From NCBI GenBank assembly GCA_029851415.1, contig CM056744.1, forward strand, positions 121,862,838 through 121,926,837: a DNA stretch of 64,000 bases. Direction: 5' to 3'. The notes under the pieces were generated by a model. The model was not told where the DNA came from and did no database searches. It was given only the letters and a program-made list of their open reading frames with translations. Below are positions 48,701 through 60,700 of the stretch, in pieces; position 1 is the stretch's first letter, and each line of letters opens with the position of its first letter. Both the position numbers and the translations under genes were made by a program. The DNA comes from Eretmocerus hayati. Taxonomy: Eukaryota > Arthropoda > Insecta > Hymenoptera > Aphelinidae.

Positions 48701-51700
48701 AAATCGCTACTTTAATCCGTTCAGTACAGAATCGTCCTTGACATTAAAAACGCTGTTTTTCCTAACAGTACACGATTTTGAGGTGAAAAAAGGTAAAACA
48801 TATGGAATTTCAAGTTTTGAAAGATGTTTTTCGATTTGTTCCTATCCCTTGATTTTGCCTTGAACCCTCCTGTGTAGTCCGTCATGTCCCTTGGTTCCAC
48901 AGAGACATTTCAGACAATTTCGAAGTTTTCCGATACATTATTGATATTTCACAAAAATAACCATAATATATTGCAACTTGACATTGTCGGAAAGGGGGGG
49001 GGGTTAATATACTGAATGAGTCGACGATCATGCTACGAGTTGTGAGCAAATTCACTAATGAATCTAGATATTTTGTTAGCCCGGGGTGCGATTGTAGTCA
49101 TTTGTAAAAAAACCATCTCGTGGAAAAAATTGTTGAGGGCTGCGTTTATTTTTTTTTACTGAGTAGACTAGATTTTTTTCAACACTTAATCAGCCCATCG
49201 AGTTTGGGATCAATCTTGGCCAGTTTCAGTTATTTTCAATTTTGATAGAGGTTTGAGGATGGTAAAGTATCGAACAATCTCATCGAGTTTGATTCTTGAT
49301 AACTTGTAATGCTCATATAATTTCAAGAATTAAGGTGATCTCGTGACACCGCGGGGCGCGACTCAGAGAGAACCTCTGTTTTCCACGATCCGCCACAGAT
49401 GTTGCAAGCGAGACAGAGGTATCGATGTATAGGATAATCGCAAGCTCGGTGTTGCACGCGCGGGGACTGCCGATGGCCGACCGGACACTGGCCTGTTCTA
49501 CTGATGGACGACGACGACGACGACGCGACGCGAGTGATGAGAGAAAGCAGCGGACGATGCGCTCGGCCGGGCATGATTTGCAGGACACTATCGCCGTGTC
49601 GCGCTGCAACATCGCTCGGGACTTGACTCTCGAGGCCATGCATGGCTCACATCTCGCGGATAGGCGGGCTCGGCGGGGGTTCAGTTTTCTCTGTCCAAGG
49701 TGGCCTCCACCATCAGCCCAGTTAGCGTGTCCTTATCTGGCCGGCGCACATTTCTCCGATGCCATCGGCACAATGGTCGGCTCAATCGGAATCCAATATG
49801 CCGCGCAGTATATCTTTCACCCGTCGGGCTTTATTGCAGAGTTGGTCCAGATGCTGCTGCTGCTGGATGACTGACCCGTTTTTCAAGCGGCGCTGTAATT
49901 GAAACCCCCCGTGAATTGCGAGCTCTAGTATTTTGTGCATGCTTTGGCCCGCGTGCCTCTCGTTACTCGCTTCTCGTCAAAGTTTTTACATTGTTTCTTA
50001 ATTCGTTGCATTTTCCGCGATGTTTGCAAACAAACATGAATATCCTCTTCGATGAACTCTGTTGACTTTGATCGTAATCACCTACGCTGTTTACCATGAC
50101 CTTATAACCAAGGCCGTTCACGGGATTTTATCTCAACGATCATCGGAAGTGTCTGAATTCAAGATTCTTAAAATTGTTATTACTATGATATCAATTGGGA
50201 ATAGTGCTTTAAAGATCAAAGTTTCAATTACTCCAGTATGGTTAGCTCCTGTTGTTTCATTGCGCAATATCAATCCCTCGAACAGATAAAAATTAAAAAT
50301 ATTGTATAATATTGTGGGAAAAAATATCATGACTATCATCTCGCTCCAATTTCAACCAACATTTTTACACTCACGGTTGAGGCTTTGGTTGATTTCACCG
50401 AGGGCATGTAACTCTTGATTTATCGTGTTGCCCGTGAGTCAGATTGTGACAGAATTGGACGTCAAATATCCGTACCTGCTTGCTCAATCTCCATAGCCGA
50501 TCTCGACGCTCTAAACACATTGAAGCCAAGACTTGAAAATTTTCTCGAGGGATCGAGTTTTAAGCACCATTTGCGATTCTTTCCATTGCAGACGGGAGTG
50601 GCCGAGATGACGTGGGTGCTAGCGGACCACTGCGCGGCACCGGGCTCGCGCGAGCTCACGGTCAGCAAGGGCCAGCAAGTGGAGGTGCTGGAGAACAACA
50701 CTGGCAGTGGAGGCGACTGGACCCTTGTGAGGTTGGCCAGCGTACCGGGTCAGCTGGAGCCTCCGGCCGAGGGCCTGGTACCCTCGAGCGCCCTCAAACA
50801 GCCACCCCAGCCGACCTGCAAGACCTCGCCGTCTCGCAAAGCCGGCAGTGGCACCGGCTCCTCGACCTCCTCGCCGAGCCAGATCGGACCCGCCGCCACA
50901 GCTGGTCTTTTGCAGCAGCAGCAGCAGTCTTCCCTCGGCCCCGACGACGGTGAGTTCCATTTGACCAAGGTTTTAAATCTCGACCAACGCACAGTCCGGC
51001 AGACTTGTCCAAAAATCCTTTCATCTTCCCTCTTTTCAAGTTCACTTTATTTCAATTCCAAAGCCAGATTTTATCGCCTATCTCCTTCCATCTTCCTCAC
51101 TAAAGAAAAATTCTCAGCAATTTTAGTGTCGGGAGTATTTCAAAACTTTGAATGCAGTCCCTTATACATGGAAAAGTTCAATGCCGATAGTTGAAAATAC
51201 AACGGATAAACAACCAAAAGAAAGAATGATCTCATGTAAACAATCTTGAACACACATCCAAACGTAGTTTTCCTCTGGCTAACACTTGCTGAGCAAAACA
51301 CCTTTGTGGTAGTTCTACTCAAGGGCAAGTCCGCGATGGGGGTGTGACACCCGTTACGCACTAGAAATTCAAAAGAATAGGACTCGAATACGATAAAAAT
51401 TTGATCGCTGCGAGAAGCATTCTGACCTTACGAACCTCAGTTCTCTACTCACAAGGAGAGTCCGGAGTCTCCGGGTCCTGAAATCTCACCAAAATTTTTT
51501 CACAGTTTCGTACCACCTAGAATATGAAAAATCTAAAGCAACTCTTTCAAATGGGCCTTCTGTTCTGACCTACAGCCAGAAACGTCAACATTGCCAGTAT
51601 ATATATCACTTTGACAGACCCATTTGACAGAGTTGCTTTAGGTTCTTCATATTCCAGGTGGTATGAAACTGTAAAAAAATTTTGGTGAGATTTCAGGACC

Positions 51701-54700
51701 CGGAGACTCCGGACTCCCCTTGTCAGTGATTGCTAAATTTGCAAAATATGGGCGTACCGGGTGTGTCGCGTACGAATTGCCAATTTTCACTGATTTTTCT
51801 CATATCTGTCAGATCAAAACCGAGAAGATCGAATTTTCCGTCGGATCCGTACTATCTCCCAAGGGTGTGAGAAAGTTTAAAGAATTCTAAAATGTGAATC
51901 TTTCCATCTGCTCTTGGAAAATCAAATTTGAGTCTTTCGGAATACGGTCGACGTTTTCGCAGACTTGTCCTCTACTGAAATGTCCACTGATCATATGAGA
52001 CTGTTCCAAGACATTGAAAAAAAATTCTAAAGAAAATTGTCCACACTATTGACCGAACATAATCAGCTTGACGTGAAAAAAGGCGGGATGGCGGTTCCTG
52101 GACGCCATAAATTCGAAAAGTTTGAAGATAATTTTTTTGCGAAATTTGAAAGTGGTGAGTTTGTACCATATAACATTTGTTTGAATTGAGGGAAAGGAAA
52201 AAAAACAGAAAATTGAGTGGAAACTTAGTTTGTGAGCATATGCTAAGAACTACTCTCGAGTTCAACTTGAATATAATATCAACTTGGAAACACGAGTGCA
52301 CATCGAATCTCACTTTGGTATCTTTGTCCAAACAAGTCGTCGCTCCCGAAAAAGAAATACAAACTTTGTTGAGGAGAGAGCTTCATGACACGAGATACGT
52401 AGAATACGAGCTCTCAACACAACCTTGACTTTTTATGCGTATTCGGATCGAGACGTTATTTTCTCACATGACTAGACAAACTCCATGTGAGTGACATACG
52501 GATCTGTGCTCGATCCGGACACCGTTTCTAAAATAAAGTAAGCCTAGGGGGTTTGACGGATCTTAATTCTATAATAATCTCATCCCTCTCCTGTCAATTT
52601 TATCCGACATTGGATTATTAATCGAAATATGAGATAGACGAATTTATCTTTCTCATGAAAGAGCTTATATAACCGGTCAAGATTTGATTTCGTAAATTTC
52701 TTATTATTATAAAACCACGATCGAAATAATTTCAGATTAGTTGTATTCGACGACGAACATTTTCGAGTGTTCATCCAAGTACTATTAATTCCACCTCGGA
52801 AGGGAAGATCTAGTCAGGACATCGGCTATTTGGAAGATTCACTTAGGCGCTGTCTCAACAACAATCCTAACAGTGTCAGATATCAATACGGACGTTTGAG
52901 TATGACGTTAGGCTAATAATGTCAGTATCAGGATTTGGGCCACTCCTCTCGTTTCAATTTTGTTTTTTCAAAGAAATGATTAGCCAGACTTGAGTTATCA
53001 TTTCCCAAACCATGCATCATCACGCAAGAGCTCGCTCGACGGTCTTATTGTCAAATTTTCCTCTATAATTATGAATTCAAAAGCTGCCTCTGGGAGTGAT
53101 CTCGTTATTCTATGTTTCCATACGTCCCGTGCCGCAAGCTTATCAAGAGGTTTATTCTCACCTCTGCAATACTAAAATAGCTCTTTGAGCTTGAATTCAG
53201 TCTACGTGTATGGTTATATCTCATGCACAGCATCGGAGCATGTTTTGGTTGAGAAGTTCGAGTCTCGAGGAATAAAGAGCGAAAGAATAGAGATGGAGAT
53301 GAGAAAAGAAGTTTGTTGGATAGAGGAGCAGAGTGGAGAGAGAGAGGCTCTTAACGTTATTCATGAAGCACTGCCGAAGCAGCTCTTTCGTGCGATGGTC
53401 TGTGGTTCGCTCGGACGTGCAGCCCGTTGGCTTTTCGCCGCTCGCAAGGCCAGTGAGCTTTGCAAGTGTGAGCTTTACGTGCGTTCGCGTATTGGTGAGA
53501 GGCTCTTGGCTACCTCGGATGCGCGCATGACCAACAGTTGCTAGTTCGGCTATTGTCGCGAAAACAAGACTAGTGCCTTCCCCGACTCGCTTCCAATCGC
53601 ACTTTCGTGTCACTCTTCTCACCCGCCGCCCCGCCAGTTGAATATCCGACCACCGCTGTTTCATATCGTCAATGAAAAAAATTTGGATCGCCTCTGTTCT
53701 ACGAGTGATTGACAGTAAGAGACAAAGCAAAATTTGTCCCTCAACTATAGAGTGTCAAAAGAGTATCTCCTCAGTTCATCGTTTTCTGTGCCTTGGCCTG
53801 TTCATTGTTCAAAAATCGGAGAGTTGACAAGACTGACAATAACTTCCGAGCGGCGCGGCGTCGTTTTTCAGCAAAAAGATTTCTCAAGATTTTTCTTTAC
53901 AATCTCAGCTGATAATGCTCATTTTGAGCTGTGAGTATGAGAACGGGGGATGATGTGGTGCACCCAATCCGAATGCGTTATACACTTACCAAAGCACGAT
54001 CGATTGACAAACAGTTTTCCGGTACAATTGTGACACGTGAGAATTGAACGTTTCTAGTGATGAATAAAAAGTGAGGGTGAAACAGTTCACAAAGCATTTG
54101 TTGGTGAGAGATTGAGTTATTCTGTACAAGTGAAAAGCCAGTGAGGATAATTTACGAAATAATTTTAAGCCACCCAAACGCTAAAGATCGCCAGAGCTCA
54201 TGGAAAAATGCGCCCTGTACGATACTTGTTTTCGAATATCTTACAAATTTCTATAGAAGTGTGAGTTTTCGCGAACAGTGTTTTTTGTTCAATATTTTTG
54301 AATTTTCCATCTCGTGCGATGGTTTGTCAAGACTGAAACTCATCGGTGGATGTGGGCTCTCTCAGCTCCTAATGAGACTCGGTGAAATATTGACGAAAAT
54401 TCGCGAACCTCCGTACTTTTAGCTCCTTGGTCTAGCGCTAAGAGAAATTTTCACCGTTTCGCATTTTTTCCTCTCGTAGCCATTGTTTGTGTGGCTCAAG
54501 CTTTTGAGTAGTGTACGGATTAGAAACTTGTGGAATCATACTTTTGAGCTTGGCGAATTGTCTTGGGAAATTGAGATGTAAGGGCCCCGACAGAAAGTGC
54601 GCATTTGCTCTTTTTCCCTCTTTTTTCCCCGTGGAAGTAGCGCCATTGCGCGCCCGTGGCGGCGATTGCAACTACAGCGCCTATGCTTATACACGGGGGA

Positions 54701-57700
54701 AAAAGTGGAGAAAAGAGCATCGCGCACTTTCTGTCGAGGGTCTAAGCGTTTTGCAATCTTGTGCGACAATCAGAGCTCATGTGAAATTTTCCACGAGAGT
54801 CAAAGCTCGTTCTGAACTTGATGGCAATCATAACGTCCGGTCTCAATATAGATGCAGCGATCAATTAAAACCGCTAAAATTCGTGTGGCAAGATTTCTCA
54901 TGACTAAGTTGTTGACCAGTTATGAAGCGAGAAAGAATGAATTGTCACTTCAAAACTTGCACACACTGCTGTAGCTCCTGTTTTCTTCAATTCAAACGTG
55001 CTCTTGCTCTTTAGTCTCGGGGTTGCGAGCTTTATATGATATCGTTCAAACTTGGTCCGTCATATACTCCGATTCTACGTCAAAGAAAAAAGAATAATAC
55101 TGATGACTACGATTTCTCTCCAAAAATGACAACGTTTATGCGCGCCCGGTGTTCGTTTTCGTGCCAACGTGTGTATATAATTGTCTCGAGGTTACAATAT
55201 TTATTATTGCAAACGTCGGATACTACTGACTAATTTCTTTCACTTTTCTTTAGCTGGTAATTCTTGAGAATGTTTTCCGCTAAACAAGAGAGCGTTTTGT
55301 GCATTATTCGCTCAACAAGGGATTACGCGTTGTTGAAAAGTTGAATGAAGTAAATAGTGCGTTGGTGAATGGACAATTTGAAATATGAAAACCTCTTTAC
55401 GTCATGTTTCAAGCATCTCTCACGCACAAACCTTGCTCGGAAAAATTTCATTGCTCCGCAGAAACAGAATAGAGTTAGCTGTCGAGCTTGTTGACTCGCG
55501 AATGATCTTTTTGTATCAATGAGCTACACATTATCTTGAATAAAAACTGTCCCATCGTAAACGTTCTGCACTTGCCAAGTTCGATACCATTGCGGCAAGA
55601 TTTTCGTTTATAATTCAGTCAAATATCTTTCTATGATCCACGAAAGCTCAACGAATTCCACCTCTCCATAGAACCAAGTTTTGGTTATGGCTTTGTCCAA
55701 TATTCCTTACCAAGAATGATTGCAGTGAATAGGCCAGTGCAAATATTAGGCTGACTTGGCTGTGAGCTCTCGTGTGCTTTGAAATAAAGCATTCTGTTAT
55801 AGAGGAAGGGGTAACCAATGTTGTACACGTAGGCGAGAATCGTGTGCGTACGCGAATACGTTATAAACATTTTTCATCAAGACAATGATTAAATATAGAA
55901 CTCTATTTTCCCTCGCGTGTCGCTTATTTTTCTTCAATACAACGTGAGAGATATCATCTAATCCATTGAAAAAATTTCCCTCTTTCTTCTTCGTCCATCG
56001 CAGGCTATTCTGCTTCCATGGCTGGCAACGAATACATGCAAGTCTGCATTCAAAATGAAACAAAGTATGGACATTTGTTCACAGATTTCGGGAGAGTGTC
56101 GAAACATTTCACGGGAAATTGAATCGAGAACAATACTTGAATAAAACTGATCGTATCATTTTAATGATAGTCAATTCCACTAACTTTCTGTGTAGGTCTC
56201 GAACACAATTCTTTGTCTGAGCAACGTAGGTGAAATTATACTGTTCGCCATAAAAATTAGAAAAAATGCATGGACGTGTCCAATGTCCTTTTTGCGCGAA
56301 TTTCCCCCGTTGTGTCACAATTTCTTAAAAAACAGTATACGATACGTGATCGCAAAACCTTAATTTCGCATATTTGTGAGAATCCCTTTACTCACGCCCA
56401 CTCGGGCCGAAATGAGTAATTTGAGATGCGAAATCCAACTTCTGCGCCATTGGAGTGTAATCTTTCAATCGATGATTCTTGTGGAGTTGGGCAGGAATAT
56501 TTGAAATCCAGTTGCCTATTCAGCACTCACTAATCCAGGCAACATCGCTTAATGACAGGATTAAACTAGAAAAAGATTGTTATTCCCCTCAGTTCGTTTG
56601 CGAGTTTATGAAAATTATAGTATGCTTTTTTGTTATCCATATCAATTTCGAAAAAGCAACCCTTTCGAAAACAAAAGTATTTTTTTGAGCATTCAACGAG
56701 TAAATTTATCTATGTCTAGTTTTTCCCAACGAATTTTGCAGCATTGTATGACTTTAGAGTTTTCCAACGTTCCAACTGATCACTAATTTTCCAGAATTGA
56801 GAATAAATACGCTGCTAAGAGAGACTAGCATAATGTTTCCTGTGCGTGGAATCTACTAACTATTAGGAGTAATCTGACAACTAATCACATACTAGTGATG
56901 AATAATGAATTACTCATCGAATTTCTACTAATATCCACAAGTAATGATCCAGAATATTCTATCATAGGCATATCTATCATGCATTGGATTATTAGGTTTA
57001 TTCGATTCGAGTGATTTGAGCTTTCAGATTATATATTCAGGAATTGAGTGCTGCGGACATTTTTTTCTTCATCCTCTGTACTACACGCATAGAGGCCTTT
57101 GAGAAAGTGATTCTGTTGCAATAAAGGAATCAGAATTCGGTAGTTTGGAGGAAGAAGTTGCGGAGACGAGGGAAACGAAAAGAAGGAAACGTGTCCATTA
57201 AGAGTCCGAGCACGCTTGCTGCAAATAAAAATTGAAGAGTATAAGCTGGCTCGAGGGCTCCTTAGGAGTCTTATCTCGAGAAAGACCGGATGCGCGCGCT
57301 CGCACCTCTCGCCTTCCTCAGGCTCTCTCTCTTCTACATTGTATTCTTCATTGTGAGGCATAAAAATTGCCCTGTACAGTGTGTAACAAATTTCATTTTT
57401 TCGATTGCACCAACGAAGCAGGTATCCTCGTTTTTGTTTACTTCTGACCGAAACATCAGTACAGCTACGATTACACACTTACAGTATTACTCTTCACTAT
57501 TCAAAAATCTAGGTAGCAGTTTTCAGTTCGATATTCATTCACCCCATTAGAAAAAAAATATCATTAAAGCTCTACTTGAGCTTTCGTGGACGTGTAGCCG
57601 ATATCCATCGATATCTTAGCATCATGATCACAGAATCAAGATAGTGACATCCAGTGTGTAATATCTGGCTCGAGTGTATGGTAGCCACGACGATTGGTGT

Positions 57701-60700
57701 AACTATGGTATACCAATGTAATGGTTTTACTGTAATGGCTAGGTTGATTCTGTCACCGTTTTTCTTGGTCGATTGTATCTTCAGATAAGACTTGCATATC
57801 CAATTTACTTGAGAGCGTAGAACTGTTCGCGTGGCGATGTTGCACTTGGCTATTTGCGCTATACCCAGTGCTTTCTTTGCGAACACCGTGCAAAGCTCTT
57901 TGCGATTATATTGCGCGGTTCGAGTTTGAATTGGAATTGAGCACGCGCAACTGGAGAAATTACAGTTGTGATGCGGGAAAACGCGCTCGATGCCCGACTT
58001 GTTTCCTTTGCTCAACTTACAGGACGACGGCCCGTTGTCACACGATTGCTTTTCAAACAAATAACACGCGTACACCCGTTATCTGATGACTATGCCGAGA
58101 TGCTCTTACTTCTTTTTTTTATCAACTCGATTCGAGAAGCGTTGCCTTTGAAAGAAAATGATCAATATCGGATCTCCTCCGACTTTTGTATTCTTACTTA
58201 TCAATTTAGTTGTGCATCGAAGGTATGGTGTCATGATCTCTTGATTATTTCTCCTTGGATTTTACATCAGGAGATGGAACTGAATTTTCGATGAAAGCGC
58301 ACTTTCCCTATTACTCGAATTGAACTTTTTTCCTCTTTTGTTTTCCAGAAATAGTCGGAGCAGACGGATGCGGTCCCACGAATACGAGCTCACCTGGTAA
58401 CAAACGACGAGGCTTCAGCAGGTGAGACCAATACATCATGTTTGAATTCCATTCTTTATGTTGTTACTTGACAAATGAATAACAAACATGCGAATTGGAA
58501 GTAAGTTGCATCTTCGTGTTTGGGACCATCGTTATTTCTTTTTCAATTTCGGTATAAAGATGTTTCCAAAAACATTAGTCCAACCTTTGTGATCTCGATC
58601 GCGTCACGATTCGCGTTTGGATCAATCGGATAAATTCAAGTGCCATTCGAGAGTGGGGTTGCCATAATGTTTGTTGTTTCCATCACGTTTGCATACGATT
58701 CTCGATATGCAAAGCCGGAATATGCTCATTAATGATAAGCTCGTTCTGGTCCGCGTGGCGCCTGTTTGTCTAATGAGCCTTTGTGAGCTCGAGAGAGGAA
58801 GTTGTTGCGGTGTGGCCGTATTACTCGATTAGCATAGCTCCGGCAAATCGGATGGTAATTCGTGGATATGACGATCATAACCCGAACCTATATAATTTGT
58901 CCATACCGTACATCAATGTATCGGAACTTGAACCGTGGACAGAAGACACTCGTTGCTCAAAAAACGCGGTTGATCGCTCGCGAGATAGCCAAAGTTGCAT
59001 AGGCGGGGCCACGCGCTCAAGACGACACACTCTGCTCATTTGGGAGGCAGAAAACGCCGAGTCCGCGCTGATACCATTTTAGAAGCGAGGGCCATTATAT
59101 GCTTGCTTACATATACTTGCAACCACGATATAACGTTGACGACTATAATACGATGACGGCCGGCGTGTACGACTCGAGGCGCACTTGGCAGTCGCGTCAC
59201 GCGGAACTCGGACCGAGCGAGCCGCGATTTTTATACTTACCCACCCGCGCCTCGACGACGACAAATCGACCATTGGATGTACGAAAGCCATCATCGTATA
59301 GCAGCCACCGGCTTGTCCTCGTCCACAAGACTCTGATGCCGATCGACTCCCATGCCATTGCCATATCGTCCGTCAGTGCCGCGGAAAATTTTGTCCCGCT
59401 CGGACGCGTCAAATAGCTTTGAACGATCTTGGCGTGCTCATTAGTACACCCGCATGACCACGAATTCTTTTCCGTTTGCCTTGCTTCCTTCGTCCGTCGC
59501 TCGTTTGCTGTTCGCATCCAAGTAAATACCGGCACCGAAATATTCATCCGATAGCACATTTTCGTGCTAAATAATTGTAGTATCTGATTTAATTCCCCAA
59601 GAATTTGGTGAGAAAAATTGTCACTCTCGCATCGATTGGACTGATATTTACGAATCAAATACCCCATTCAACTTCGGTATCTGTGCTTGACCGTGCAATC
59701 AATTTCGACAACAATAAAATTATAGCTTCGAAATTGAGAGGGAACGTGATTTTAGAAGTTATCTTGTGACGTGTCGAGTGTTCTCAAGCGCACCCCGACC
59801 CTTGTGGCTCGGCGCAATAGGGCTCTTCTGTCTATGATTATATCGATACAATAAGATACTGTGGTCGTGGCTCGAAGTGTCTTTATTTTGCGCAGTCGGA
59901 GGTGGTTGCCGCCACCTCTTCGAAAGTTGAGCCAAAGCAAGGTAGACAAGCAGCAGCAGCAGGCAGCCGCGGCGCAACAGGGCGCCCAGGCCGGACCACC
60001 ACCACCGCCGCCGCCCCTGCCGCCCCCGGGCTCCGCCACAAAAAAGAACTCGGGACTCGATAAACTGCTGTTCAAGCTGCCCAGCTCGAACTCCTCCGAC
60101 AAGGACAAGTCGTTGGGCCTGCCACCAACCAGCCCGGCGCCTGCCCAACAGCAGCAGCAGCAGCCGACCTCGTCGAGGCAGAGCAGCGCCGAGGACGAGC
60201 ACCACCTGTCCAGGAGTGGCAACTCGCAGCAGCAGAACGGCGCCCCGGTCGAGGATCCGGAGGACGAGCAGCTCGAGCTGCCGCCGCCCATGAAGCCCAT
60301 AGCCGAGCCCATACTGCCCGTCAGCGCGGCCGACGCCGAGGCCGCCGATCAGCTCGCCGCCAAGCTCGTGAGTCTCCCCAACATTCGCTTCTTTTCTTTC
60401 CTAATATCGCTTGTGCAAATCATCCTCAGAGTTTGTACTCCGAGACGTTCCAGATTTTTCCCCGAATCTCCGATCAGAAAAGTCATAAAGTCTCGGCGCC
60501 TCTGACATTTAAAATCAGTTATTAAACTGCAAGTTAACTGAAGACAATGCTTAGTGAGTCCTAGAAGTGTATTATTCTCTCTCATGATGTATGCATTTAT
60601 AGGCTGAGCCGAAGCCGGAGGCTAAAATTGCCGCAAAAATGCATGTTGGGCATGCAAAAATCAAATTTCGCACCGGCATATCGGACGCTGTTATTCGAGG

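Larger units (their letters stand above)
50950..58348. other. Large trio intron with two inverted-repeat elements
   Basis: 7.4 kb. Holds the elements at 51452-51723 and 54582-54743. Open frames of 169 codons (53221-53730, minus) and 167 codons (57572-58075, minus) have no splice signals or recognisable pattern. Confidence 0.45.

Noticed and set aside
53221..53730. 169-codon minus-strand open frame inside a trio intron, with a 119-codon frame opposite it.
   Set aside because: No splice sites, no recognisable pattern, and overlapping frames on the other strand in a GC-rich patch point to composition.
57572..58075. 167-codon minus-strand open frame in the same intron.
   Set aside because: No domain pattern or start context is visible and nothing else supports a gene; only transcript data could revive it.
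59752..60312. Minus-strand frames of 186 and 148 codons rich in Cys, Ser and Gly.
   Set aside because: Antisense shadow of the Gln/Pro-rich trio linker exon at 59896-60367.
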